From positions 1 through 64,000 of the forward strand of contig DAOQWL010000016.1 in NCBI GenBank assembly GCA_035342095.1: DNA of 64,000 nt. The letters run 5' to 3'. The DNA comes from PLanc-01 sp035342095 (lineage in GTDB: Bacteria; Planctomycetota; Phycisphaerae; Sedimentisphaerales; Anaerobacaceae). The position numbers and the translations under genes are program-made. Shown here piece after piece: positions 52,842 to 61,246 of this stretch. The notes under the pieces are model-generated. The model had not been told where the DNA came from and ran no database searches. It saw only the letters and a program-made list of their open reading frames with translations. Each line of letters starts with the position of its first letter. The stretch's first letter is position 1.

Positions 52842-53912
52842 TTATACAAACATCACGTGATCCGGGTCCGTGTCCAGGTACTCCAGGATCATCCTGTTCT
52901 TGTCGTTCACCACGCAATGATGCCGGCAGTGCTTCCTCGGATCGATTCGGAAGAACTGCGACTTGTCCGCGAGCCAGGCGTCGCGGAATCGCCGGTCGCG
53001 AATAGAACAGATCAGTCCCTCGTCCAAGTTGTAGGCCTTGTCGTGGCAGGAGTAGACGTTCAGATCCGCGCCGATGACCGGATTGATCTGGATATAGGGA
53101 CACCATGAATAGGATTTCTGGAACGTGGTCAGTTGCTCGCCGTAGCCGTTGAAGACCTCGAATCGCTCGCCCGCGAAATCCGCGGCGGCCTTGGCGACCT
53201 GCTCGCCCACCGAAGCGAAATAGGGCTGGTGATAGGCGTTGCACTCGCTGCCGTCGTTGCTCACGATGCAGGGCGACACCTTGACGCTGTCGGCGCCGGT
53301 GTCCTTGATCCTGCCGATCATTTCAGATACGTGGGCCGCGTTGTCGCGGTCCACGATGAGCACGACGCCCAGATAGCAGGGCCCGCCGAGCTTGCGGAAT
53401 CCCTCCAGGTTGCCCATGACCTTGGCGAACTCCTTCTCGGTGACCCCGCGATAGCGGGCGTAGCTCGGGCCGTCCCAGCCGTCCAGGGAAACGCGAATCC
53501 AGGTCCCCTTGTGTGCGAACAGCTCCGCGATCCGACCCCGCAGTGCCGACCCGTTGGTCAACGTGGCGAACCGGATGCCCTTGTCCGCGAGGGCTTGCAC
53601 CGTCTCCGCCAGGTGAGGATAGCACAGGGGTTCTCCCCCGCCGCTGAAGGTGACGGCCTTGACACCCATGACCGCGAAATCCTCGACGATCTCCAGCATC
53701 TTGTCCCTGGGGATCTGGTCCTTCGCGGCCATGTCCTTGCCCAGTTGGATGTTCTCCTTGCGATAGGCACAGTACCAGCAGTTGTGGCTGCACACGTTCG
53801 TCGGCTTGACGCGGACGTGCAGAGGGGGCAGGACGTCCGAAACGCTCGCAGGAAGCGAGTCGATCTTGTCCTTGTAGTGGAACACCTTCATTTTCGTGTA
53901 CAGCAGCCCCAT
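52842..53912 (-). CDS. Radical-SAM enzyme
   Basis: A 356-residue protein with cluster Cys 41, 45, 48 (CSHNCWYC) and AVTFSGGGEPLCYPHLAETV, the GGE motif for SAM binding. Auxiliary Cys residues near the C-terminus (YSCHDKAYNL, DPRKHCRHHC) suggest a SPASM-like second cluster. AAGGA lies nine bases before the ATG at 53912. Such enzymes act in peptide or sugar modification; no precursor peptide is obvious nearby. It follows the methyltransferase gene after 16 bases. Confidence 0.82.
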   Translation of the reverse strand: MGLLYTKMKVFHYKDKIDSLPASVSDVLPPLHVRVKPTNVCSHNCWYCAYRKENIQLGKDMAAKDQIPRDKMLEIVEDFAVMGVKAVTFSGGGEPLCYPHLAETVQALADKGIRFATLTNGSALRGRIAELFAHKGTWIRVSLDGWDGPSYARYRGVTEKEFAKVMGNLEGFRKLGGPCYLGVVLIVDRDNAAHVSEMIGRIKDTGADSVKVSPCIVSNDGSECNAYHQPYFASVGEQVAKAAADFAGERFEVFNGYGEQLTTFQKSYSWCPYIQINPVIGADLNVYSCHDKAYNLDEGLICSIRDRRFRDAWLADKSQFFRIDPRKHCRHHCVVNDKNRMILEYLDTDPDHVMFV

Positions 53913-53928
53913 GCGTGTCGATCCTTCC

Positions 53929-54603
53929 TCACCCTCGCACCAGATTCAACGACTCCGCGGTCGTGAATGCATAATCCCCCGTGTAGCCCGTCTCATGGAG
54001 GACCTCCTGCCACTCGTCCACGTGCAGGACGGTCGTTCCCAGGAGGGTCCAATCCTCCAGGAGGTCCCGGCCCTCGCGGGTCGTGTATGCGCCGAGCGTT
54101 ACGAAGCTCTGTCCCTTGCCGACCCGCTGAATCTCCCGCAGGGCCTGCATCACGCCTCGCAGATTGAGCATGTAGATGGAAGCGTAGGCCATGACGAAAT
54201 CGAACTCGCCGTCGCCAAACGGCAGTTCTTCATATGGCGCCAGGAGCAGATCGCCCTTCACCGACTCCATCGCGTGCTCCAGGGGATAGAGGTGGTTCTC
54301 AACCCCTCGAACACGAACGCCGGGCAGGGCCTGCTTCAGATCGTGCAGGAAGAAACCCTTCTTGCAGCCCACGTCGAGGGCCGCAGAGTTCGAGGTCAGG
54401 GCATACCGCGCAACGAGACGGGGAATGATCTGCGCCCACCGGCCGTCGTAGCGGAAACCGCCATAACCGTTCTCGCGCCGGCCGTCGTAGTATTCCCGAT
54501 CCAGACCGGCGGCCACCATTCGGTTATGAATGGTGCGGAAGCCCTTCTTCAGGACCCGCTGGACGTTGCTGTGCGGATATCCGATGTCGAACTGTTCCAT
54601 CAT
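53929..54603 (-). CDS. SAM-dependent methyltransferase
   Basis: A 224-residue class I methyltransferase, start MMEQFDIGYP in an ATGA overlap with the stop of the ThDP gene. Motif I is ALDVGCKKGFFLHDLKQ, followed by GVENHLYPLEHAMESV and ELPFGDGEFDFVMAYASIYM, a UbiE-like arrangement. The same frame is open far upstream, but that region belongs to the ThDP gene in another frame. Function: methyl transfer to an unknown intermediate of this cluster. Confidence 0.82.
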   Translation of the reverse strand: MMEQFDIGYPHSNVQRVLKKGFRTIHNRMVAAGLDREYYDGRRENGYGGFRYDGRWAQIIPRLVARYALTSNSAALDVGCKKGFFLHDLKQALPGVRVRGVENHLYPLEHAMESVKGDLLLAPYEELPFGDGEFDFVMAYASIYMLNLRGVMQALREIQRVGKGQSFVTLGAYTTREGRDLLEDWTLLGTTVLHVDEWQEVLHETGYTGDYAFTTAESLNLVRG

Positions 54604-57224
54604 CGGTTCAGAATCTCCACGGGCTCGACGATCATGTTCTCTCGGAACTCCTCGCGATCCAGGAAGGGAAACAGGTCCTCCATGGGTTTGGAGACGATCC
54701 GGCCGTCGGGCAGCTTCAGCGAGGACACCCTCGGGATGAGCGCCTGTTCCGGCGGCATCAGGATCTCGCACAAGTACGGGCCGGGATGGGCGAGGACCGC
54801 GTTCAGCCTGCGTTCCAGCGTCTCCTGGTCGCCGATCCGTTCGGCTTCGATCCCGTAGGCGCCCGCCAGCTTGATGATGTCGGGGCACGTCAGCCCGCTC
54901 GACGGGTCCGATCCGATGTACCGGCCGAAGTGGTTCTGCTGCATCAGCTTGATCGTCAGGTACCCTCCGTTGTTCAGCACGAAGATGATCAGCGGAAGCC
55001 TGTTGTGGACGACCGTTTGCAGTTCCTGGATGTTCATTTGCAGGCCGCCGTCGCCGGTGATGAGGATGGTCTTGCGCCGGCCCTGGGCGAAGCAGGCGCC
55101 GATCGCGCCGGGCAGTCCGAACCCCATCGAGGCGAAACCGCTCGACGTGAAGAGCCGCTGGCCGGCCTTGGTCTGAAATGTCTGCATGGTACACGTGAAG
55201 CTCGTGCCCATGTCCGTCACCACGACCGCGTCCGAGCCGAGCCTGGCCGACAGGCGGTCCACGAAGTGGAATGAGTTCACCTTGTCGCGATTGTCCCGGT
55301 ACTCGGGCAGGCAGACGGGGTACTTCTGCTTCCACCCCCTGCATCGGGCCCGCCAGTCGTCGATCGCCAGTGACGTTCCATCCGCTTCGACCTTCGCCAG
55401 CAGCGAGCGAAGAAATGCGTTCGCGTCCGCACAGATCGGCAGATCGGGACGCAGCGAGGGCTTCTTCAGCTCGACCTCGTCGATATCGACCATGATCTTC
55501 CTGGCCGCACGAGCGAAGAGCTTGTAGTTGTATCCGACCTGCGGAATCGACATTCGAGAGCCGACGATGAGCACGAGATCGGCGTTCTGGACCGCGAAGT
55601 TCCCCGCCCGGTCGCCCATGATGCCGCTGCGACCGACGTAGTTCTCGTCCGACGTCGGGACCATGTCGGAGGCGGTCCACGAAGACACGCAGGGAATCTG
55701 CAGACGCTGCACGAGGTCCCGGAGCAAGGTCTCCGCACGGGACAGTCGGACCCCATAGCCGAAGATCAGGACGGGCCGCTTCGCCTGCGTCAGCATCGCG
55801 ACGCATTCGGTGACGAGTCCGTTCAGAACGTGGGCAGTGCAGGGTTGCGAAGGCTCTTCGGGGATGTATCCTCGCAGGGTCTCGGGATTGACGAGCTTGT
55901 TCTGGACATCGAGAGGCACGTCGATCCAGACCGGGCCCGGCCGGCCGGTGGTCGCCAGATGACACGCCTTCTCGACGTGATAGCGGATGGTTTGCGGGTC
56001 GGTGACCGTCACGGCGTATTTCGTGATCGGTCGGACGATGTCGATGATATTGCCTTCCTGGATGCCGAACTGGCGCAGGCCCGTTTCGCGGATCAAGGTG
56101 TCCTGCGTGACCTGGCCGGAGACGAAGATAGCGGGGATGGAGTCCACCCAGGCGCCGTAGACACCCGTGATGGCGTTGGTGCCGCCCGGGCCGGAGGTCA
56201 CCAGGGTCGCGCCGGGCACGCCGCTAATGCGGGCGTACCCCTCGGCGGCCATGGCGGCCGCCTGCTCGTGATGAGTCGCGATGTACTCCAGGCGGTCGCT
56301 GCCGCCGAAGGAGTCCACGAGGTGCATGGCCCCGCCGCCGCAGACGCCAAAGACGTGTCGGACGCCGAGGTCGGCGATGCTCGTCGCAATGTAGTCGGAT
56401 ATCTTCACCACCTTGGTCTCCTGCTCGACGGTCAGTACAGTAACTCCCGTGAAATCCTCAGCCTTCGTGTGCTCGTGGAACTCCTGGAATGAGAAGACCT
56501 TCCCGACTTCCATGTGGGGGTTCGCGCACTCCCTGCCGGGCTCGCGGCCGATCACGGCAACGAGGGAATCTGCGGCGGGGAAGTGACGATCCCTGCGGAT
56601 CAGTCCCCTGCGGACCGTGAAGACCAGGTTCTGGAAGGTCTTCTGATGGAGCGTCTCCCCTTCCTCGGGCTCCTGGAGTCTAAGAATCTCCCTGGGCTGG
56701 GGGACCATATGATCGGCCCCTTCATACGTGGCGCCGGCCCGACCGTAGGCGTCGCTCATCCGACACAGGTCTTCTTTGAGCGGAGGCGACTCGATCTCCA
56801 TGACCCAGATGCCGTTCTCGGAGACCGGATCGATGGGCAGCAGGCTCGCGGCTTCGGTGCAATGGAACGTGCCGGCATCAATGTTCACCGCGTGGAGCCG
56901 GCCCAGCGGAAGGCTTCCCTCCAGGTGGTGGAACTTCGCGTCGCCGGAGAGCAGGATCAGTCCCGTCCGCTTTCGGGGGTGGCAGTGCATGGAGGTCTTG
57001 CGCTTGCGAACGATCTGGAGCATCCAGATGGCCACGTGCTCGTTCTCGAAGACGAGGTACTCGTATCCCCAGGGTTTCTTGACGATCACATCCTCATAGG
57101 GCGTGCTGTGCACACCTTCTTGACCCCGGGACGAGGCGTCGGTGCGCAGTGCACACCCGGCGGACACACCGGCCCGTCCGATGTGCTGCTCGTCGGCGGT
57201 TTTCCTGGTCACTTCGTAGATCAT
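54600..57224 (-). CDS. Cupin-thiamine-diphosphate enzyme fusion (acetolactate-synthase-like)
   Basis: An 874-residue fusion. Residues about 45-165 form a sugar-type cupin (KKPWGYEYLVF, HCHPRKRTGLILLSGDA). From about 272 a full ThDP enzyme follows: N-domain IADLGVRHVFGVCGGGAMHL with the catalytic Glu in THHEQAAAMAAEGYAR (Glu about 320), middle domain VLIFGYGVRL, and the ThDP/Mg motif ITGDGGLQMNIQELQTV ending in FVLNNGGY (about 715-745). ALS relatives condense pyruvate; in Yersinia the related YerE adds a two-carbon unit to a keto sugar. The cupin could bind a nucleotide sugar. The fusion is unusual; substrate is inference. Confidence 0.82.
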   Translation of the reverse strand: MIYEVTRKTADEQHIGRAGVSAGCALRTDASSRGQEGVHSTPYEDVIVKKPWGYEYLVFENEHVAIWMLQIVRKRKTSMHCHPRKRTGLILLSGDAKFHHLEGSLPLGRLHAVNIDAGTFHCTEAASLLPIDPVSENGIWVMEIESPPLKEDLCRMSDAYGRAGATYEGADHMVPQPREILRLQEPEEGETLHQKTFQNLVFTVRRGLIRRDRHFPAADSLVAVIGREPGRECANPHMEVGKVFSFQEFHEHTKAEDFTGVTVLTVEQETKVVKISDYIATSIADLGVRHVFGVCGGGAMHLVDSFGGSDRLEYIATHHEQAAAMAAEGYARISGVPGATLVTSGPGGTNAITGVYGAWVDSIPAIFVSGQVTQDTLIRETGLRQFGIQEGNIIDIVRPITKYAVTVTDPQTIRYHVEKACHLATTGRPGPVWIDVPLDVQNKLVNPETLRGYIPEEPSQPCTAHVLNGLVTECVAMLTQAKRPVLIFGYGVRLSRAETLLRDLVQRLQIPCVSSWTASDMVPTSDENYVGRSGIMGDRAGNFAVQNADLVLIVGSRMSIPQVGYNYKLFARAARKIMVDIDEVELKKPSLRPDLPICADANAFLRSLLAKVEADGTSLAIDDWRARCRGWKQKYPVCLPEYRDNRDKVNSFHFVDRLSARLGSDAVVVTDMGTSFTCTMQTFQTKAGQRLFTSSGFASMGFGLPGAIGACFAQGRRKTILITGDGGLQMNIQELQTVVHNRLPLIIFVLNNGGYLTIKLMQQNHFGRYIGSDPSSGLTCPDIIKLAGAYGIEAERIGDQETLERRLNAVLAHPGPYLCEILMPPEQALIPRVSSLKLPDGRIVSKPMEDLFPFLDREEFRENMIVEPVEILNR

Positions 57225-57226
57225 GG

Positions 57227-57736
57227 TCAGTCTTGCAGGGCCTCGATGACCGCCTTCATAAAGACGCCGTTGTTCTTGTAGTGGGGAGCGGAGATCAGAT
57301 TGCCGTCCACGACAAGATCCTCTTGGACGTACTTCGCTCCGGCGTTCTTCAGATCGTCGGCGATGGACATGTACCCAGTCACTCTGCGCCCCTTGACGAC
57401 GCCCGCGGAGATCAGGACCCAGGGGCCGTGACAGATCGCGGCGACCAGCTTGCCGGCCTCGTCCATCTCGCGGACGAACCGCAACACCTCGGGCCGGACG
57501 CGGAGCCGGTCGGGGGACTCGAATCCGCCGGGCAGGATGACACCATCGAAATCCGACGCCTTCAGGTTATCCGTGGACATGGTCGCCCGAGCGGGGACGC
57601 CATACTTGCCGATCATGTTCTGCCCGCCCGGCGTGGCCACCTCCAAGTGCATCCCCTCTTCCTGCACTCGGTAGTACGGGTACACGAATTCCTCGTCCTG
57701 GAAGTTCTGCGCGACGATGATGACGACTCTCTTCAT
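57227..57736 (-). CDS. DJ-1/PfpI-family protein
   Basis: A 169-residue single-domain protein, start MKRVVIIVAQNFQDEEFVYP after AGGAGG. The nucleophile elbow is AAICHGPWVLISAG (Cys about 104), with the acidic residue in DEEFVYP, as in PfpI/YhbO deglycases or amidases. Its TGA is two bases from the ThDP start and its start overlaps the HAD gene. It may protect the pathway from reactive keto sugars or act on a sugar amine; function in this cluster is not established. Confidence 0.85.
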   Translation of the reverse strand: MKRVVIIVAQNFQDEEFVYPYYRVQEEGMHLEVATPGGQNMIGKYGVPARATMSTDNLKASDFDGVILPGGFESPDRLRVRPEVLRFVREMDEAGKLVAAICHGPWVLISAGVVKGRRVTGYMSIADDLKNAGAKYVQEDLVVDGNLISAPHYKNNGVFMKAVIEALQD

Positions 57737-58395
57737 GGGTTCCTCCTGCGCCGGGACAGCTCTTCTATCGCTACCGGCAGTTCCCTGAGACTGGCGATGG
57801 AAACCACGTCCGGCCCGTTCCAATCCCTCACGCCGGAATTGCGCCCGATGAAACCGATGCCAGCCTCGACCGCGGCGTCATGGTCGTTCTGCGAATCCCC
57901 CACGTACAGACAGGCTCGACGGTCCCAGTTCTCCCGGGCCAGCAAGCCTTCGATGTTCTCGCTCTTCTCGCTCGGCGACCCGAGGATCTCGCGGAAGTAC
58001 TGATCGATCCCCCTGGCCTTGCACACCTGGCGGAGTTCCTCCTGATCCGATCCGGAGATCACCGCGAACTCGAATTGCCCTTTGTGCTCGCCGAGAAACT
58101 CCAGCGAGCCCGGTACAGGCGGGGCTGCGATAACCTTCTGCATGACAATCGCGGAGTACTGTCGGGCCAGCGCAGCGACCTCCTCGTCGGAGATGGGCCG
58201 ACAGAGGATGTTCTCGTAGAGGTGGCGGATCTTGCCATACCGGGAAAGCCCGCCGTTGGCGCAGACGAAGTCCATGAACCGGGCCATCTGGTCCTCCGCC
58301 AGATGACCGAAAAGTTCGCGGAAGCCCTGGAACCGAATCTCGTTGCTCTCGGCCAGGACCCCATCAAAATCGAAGATGATGTATCGGTATCCCAT
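57733..58395 (-). CDS. HAD-superfamily phosphatase
   Basis: A 220-residue HAD hydrolase starting at MGYRYIIFDFDGVLAES (DxD nucleophile Asp about 10). Motif II is VISGSDQEE, and motif IV LYVGDSQNDHDAAVEAGIGF. Cap helices lie in between, as in Gph/phosphoglycolate-type enzymes. With GmhA- and HldE-like genes nearby it could remove the 7-phosphate in heptose activation (GmhB role), although its sequence is not GmhB-like. The frame upstream of 58395 is open but runs through the next gene. Confidence 0.82.
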   Translation of the reverse strand: MGYRYIIFDFDGVLAESNEIRFQGFRELFGHLAEDQMARFMDFVCANGGLSRYGKIRHLYENILCRPISDEEVAALARQYSAIVMQKVIAAPPVPGSLEFLGEHKGQFEFAVISGSDQEELRQVCKARGIDQYFREILGSPSEKSENIEGLLARENWDRRACLYVGDSQNDHDAAVEAGIGFIGRNSGVRDWNGPDVVSIASLRELPVAIEELSRRRRNP

Positions 58396-58403
58396 GGTCC
58401 TCG

Positions 58404-59555
58404 TCAGATGAAATTCACATGCGGGTGGGGGTGTTTCAGCTCCCACAGATACCGATTGACCTCGTCCATCCTGCAACCGACCCGGCACGAGGAAACGTCA
58501 AGCTGCTCTGTCGTCCAGCGCAAAGAATCCATGCGCCTCCGGCCCTGCCAGATCTGGGCGAAGGTGCTCTCCGCGATATTCCCATAAAGGAACCGCTCGT
58601 CGCCCAGATAGACGCTACACCCCCAGATGTTGCCGCCGGCATCCAGGTACGACCAGAAGGGCAAGGCCAGACAGCACCGATAGGACCTCGTCTTGCCATC
58701 CCACTTGTCCATGGCGTTTCGACGGAAGATGACGTTGAAACCGTTGCCGCGGACCTGGTCGAGCTGCTCGGCCAGACCGTCGCATTCGCTGTAGGAGACG
58801 CCTTCAAATCCGTGGTGCTGGCTCTGCGGGTGCTGGGAATAGGGCTTCACGACCAGGTAGTCGAGACCCATCTCGCGACAGCGTTCGGCCAGAGAGACCA
58901 CCTCGTGCTTGTTGTCCGGCAGCAGGAGAAGCTGTGCACCCAGCGTACACGAGGCGCCCTGTCTCCTGCGAATCGCGACGGCCTGCTCGATATTGGCGCA
59001 GACTTTGTCGAAATCCTCGGGACGGGTGCCGTGAATGGCGCCGTACGTCTCCCGCGTTCCGGCGTCGAGACTGATCTTGATCCAGGCAGTGCAGCCCAGG
59101 ATCTGCTCCGCCACTTCCGGACGCATCAGCACCCCATTGGTGGTCAGCGCCACGTCGATGCCTGCACTGTTCCTGGTGTGCCGGATGATCTCGACCATCC
59201 GCTTGTGCAGGAAGGGCTCGCCCTCGCCGGCGAACATGACGCTCTTGAGTCCGAGCGAACCCATCTCCGTCAGACGAGTCATGAGCAGATCGGCGTCGAG
59301 AGAACGACGCTGGTAGCCCATGAAGTCCAGACCGCAGAAGATGCAGCGGTGGTTGCAGGCCCCCGTGGGGGAGATCTCCATATAGATAGGATAGACCCTC
59401 TCGCCCTTGAGCCAGTCGCTCACCCGATCCGGGTGGAACATGAGCTTGTGATGGTCGATCCGCAGCGAGTCAGCGTCCTGCTTCGTTGCGGGAGCCAACT
59501 GGACTTCCGCAAAACGGACATTCGGCCTACTTTGAGAGGGAAAAATCTGCTTCAC
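58404..59555 (-). CDS. Radical-SAM/SPASM enzyme
   Basis: A 383-residue protein with cluster Cys 67, 71, 74 (CNHRCIFC) after YPIYMEISPTGA. The SAM-binding MFAGEGEPFLHKRMVEIIRH and, at the C-terminus, a SPASM region (CLALPFWSYLDAGGNIWGCS, VSSCRVGC) are present. The first ~20 residues are encoded inside a long perfect inverted repeat (see 59498-59678), and the GTG start lies in the hairpin loop, so the natural start may be further downstream (for example MFHPDRV). Role in the cluster unknown. Confidence 0.8.
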   Translation of the reverse strand: MKQIFPSQSRPNVRFAEVQLAPATKQDADSLRIDHHKLMFHPDRVSDWLKGERVYPIYMEISPTGACNHRCIFCGLDFMGYQRRSLDADLLMTRLTEMGSLGLKSVMFAGEGEPFLHKRMVEIIRHTRNSAGIDVALTTNGVLMRPEVAEQILGCTAWIKISLDAGTRETYGAIHGTRPEDFDKVCANIEQAVAIRRRQGASCTLGAQLLLLPDNKHEVVSLAERCREMGLDYLVVKPYSQHPQSQHHGFEGVSYSECDGLAEQLDQVRGNGFNVIFRRNAMDKWDGKTRSYRCCLALPFWSYLDAGGNIWGCSVYLGDERFLYGNIAESTFAQIWQGRRRMDSLRWTTEQLDVSSCRVGCRMDEVNRYLWELKHPHPHVNFI

Positions 59556-59678
59556 GATTTTTCCCTCTCAAATCGTAAATTCTTGGCGAGGAATGAATTA
59601 GACCGATTCTTCAAGGAAATCGAGAAACAGATTTCCTTGAAGAATATAGGCCGAATGTCCGTTTTGCGGAAGTCCAGT
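59498..59678. repeat. Cloverleaf-like nest of perfect inverted repeats
   Basis: Outer arms of 32 bp are identical inverted copies (59498-59529 and 59647-59678). Inside are two further perfect palindromes: a 17-bp stem (59531-59547/59556-59572, loop 8) and a 15-bp stem (59606-59620/59631-59645, loop 10), with a weaker AATTC/GAATT pair between them. Any RNA from this stretch could fold as a multi-arm structure. The left outer arm and first stem lie in the radical-SAM coding sequence. Not a recognised IS; a related but shorter copy is at 52767-52835. Confidence 0.85.
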
Positions 59679-59691
59679 CTCAACATCAGCA

Positions 59692-60264
59692 TCAGTGCTC
59701 CAGAGATACCTGATCCATCCAATAGTGCAGAATCGCGGCGTGGCCGGTTTCCGCCATGCCGTAGGTGTCGGCCGGGAGCCAGAAGCTCAGCGTGCCCAAC
59801 TGCCTCAGAGCGTTGGTCGGCTGCATAGCCGTCAGGGTGACCAGCGTCGCTTCCCGCGACACCGCAAACTCAGCGGCCTTGACCACGTTGGGCGAGCTGC
59901 CCGAGCTGCTGATCGCAACGACCATATCGCCGGCCTTGAGACGTCGTCGGAGCGGGGCCACGAACACCATGTCGTAGGACAGGTCGTTGGCCACCGCGGT
60001 GATCAGCGAAACATCCGTGAAGACCTGCGTGTGCAGATCGGCGTTCTTGGCCAGGTCGGCCGCGAAATGGCTGGCCATGGAGGCACTGGCGCCGTTGCCC
60101 ATCAGGTAGATGACTCGTTCCGCCTGGCGGACGTCCTCGGTGCTGTCGCACCATAGATCGAAGGCCTGGTCGCAGTTGACGGGCATATCGCCGTTGATAG
60201 TGGCCTGCATCCCGCTCAGACAGCGGCTCAGCGCAAGGATATGTTGAGCCCAGGGGGATGGCAC
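59692..60264 (-). CDS. GmhA-like SIS-domain sugar-phosphate isomerase
   Basis: A 190-residue SIS protein from the GTG at 60264, which follows the stop of the upstream gene by seven bases; the frame is open to 60360 but this would overlap that gene. The substrate loop LMGNGASASMASHFAADLAK matches GmhA (GNGGSA...HFA), and the second SIS motif is VAISSSGSSPNVVKAAEFA. GmhA converts sedoheptulose 7-phosphate to heptose 7-phosphate. Together with the HldE-like gene it points to a heptose donor. It could instead be a DiaA-type protein. Confidence 0.8.
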   Translation of the reverse strand: MPSPWAQHILALSRCLSGMQATINGDMPVNCDQAFDLWCDSTEDVRQAERVIYLMGNGASASMASHFAADLAKNADLHTQVFTDVSLITAVANDLSYDMVFVAPLRRRLKAGDMVVAISSSGSSPNVVKAAEFAVSREATLVTLTAMQPTNALRQLGTLSFWLPADTYGMAETGHAAILHYWMDQVSLEH

Positions 60265-60271
60265 GGCGGTG

Positions 60272-61240
60272 CTAAGCCCCTCGCTCGTCTCCAACTGCGG
60301 TCCAAAGCTGGGCAATCGTATCTGCGTGGCGTCCTTTAACATAATAGCTCGTGCCCCCATCAGCGATGGTACGAACCAACATCGTCTTCCAAGGCCGGAA
60401 GTAGTAATCCGGGCTGCTCCTGGCAGCCTCCTGTCGATAATCAGAAGGCAAATCGTGCAAATCGCATACCAAGGTCGTGAATCCGCCCATTTTTCTACCC
60501 TGGCGGAGGGCGACGTTCCGCACCATGGCCAGTGCCTTGAGAAAGACCTCCGGCGCCATGACGGCGCTGCCGAAGTTCATCAGCAGCCCGTGTTCGAGCC
60601 GCTCCAGCACTTTGGCGAAGATGAGGAAGTCGCGATAACTGGCGGCGCCGACCGCGGCACCGTCGCAGTTGGGGTGCTCATGGATGATATCGTAGCCAAT
60701 GCCCACGTGGATGGTGAAGGGGATGCCCAATCGGTAGGCTGCGGCCAGCACGCTGATCTCTTTGTGGGGATAGTCGTTCTGGGCGATCTCCCGTCCGACC
60801 GCTTCGCCGAAACCCAAACCCTCCGCTGCGCCTCTGGCAATCACATCGTTGAGCCGGCCCGTCTCCTGCCAGAGCCCGAACTGGCCTTCCTGAATGTAGC
60901 GGGCCACGCTCTCCGTGGTCTGGCCGATGAGGGCCAACTCATAGTCGTGGATCGCGCAGGCGCCGTTGCCCGCAAGTGCGGTGATGAAACCCCGTTCCAT
61001 GAGATCGATGAGGTACCGCTGAACGCCGGACCGCAGGACGTGGGCGCCCATCATCAGGATCACTTCGGCGCCTTGTCTGCGGGCATCGAGGATCTGTCGA
61101 GCCACCGCAGCCAGTTCCGGCGAGGAAACCGGTTTCGCAGCGAGCGGAAGGACCTGGTCCGCTCCGAGGTCATGTCGGCGCTGTCCCAGAGGCTGGAGAG
61201 CAAGCTGGGATCTGTCGAATAGGGGGTATCGGCCGGCCAT
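60272..61240 (-). CDS. Conserved protein of unknown function, possibly deoxyhypusine-synthase-like
   Basis: A 322-residue protein that I do not firmly recognise. It has ILMMGAHVLRSGVQRYLIDL then MERGFITALAGNGACAIHDY, which loosely resembles the S-G-x-R-x2-I-x2-L and TTAGG segment of deoxyhypusine synthases, an NAD-binding fold. Other conserved-looking stretches: IPFTIHVGIGYDIIHEHPNC, LLMNFGSAVMAPEVFLKALA and PDYYFRPWKTMLVRTI. It sits between HldE and GmhA with six- and seven-base gaps, so it is probably part of sugar activation. No signal peptide or membrane helix. Confidence 0.6.
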   Translation of the reverse strand: MAGRYPLFDRSQLALQPLGQRRHDLGADQVLPLAAKPVSSPELAAVARQILDARRQGAEVILMMGAHVLRSGVQRYLIDLMERGFITALAGNGACAIHDYELALIGQTTESVARYIQEGQFGLWQETGRLNDVIARGAAEGLGFGEAVGREIAQNDYPHKEISVLAAAYRLGIPFTIHVGIGYDIIHEHPNCDGAAVGAASYRDFLIFAKVLERLEHGLLMNFGSAVMAPEVFLKALAMVRNVALRQGRKMGGFTTLVCDLHDLPSDYRQEAARSSPDYYFRPWKTMLVRTIADGGTSYYVKGRHADTIAQLWTAVGDERGA

Positions 61241-61246
61241 CGCATC

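Noticed and set aside
52842..53912. A RiPP locus based on the SPASM-like radical-SAM gene
   Set aside because: No small precursor-peptide frame with a ribosome site or leader-like sequence is visible beside this gene or the one at 58404.
54604..55965. Upstream extension of the 53929 methyltransferase frame to 678 residues
   Set aside because: The extension overlaps the well-conserved ThDP-enzyme core in another frame and reads as low-complexity Arg/Gly/Pro; the methyltransferase starts naturally at the ATGA overlap.
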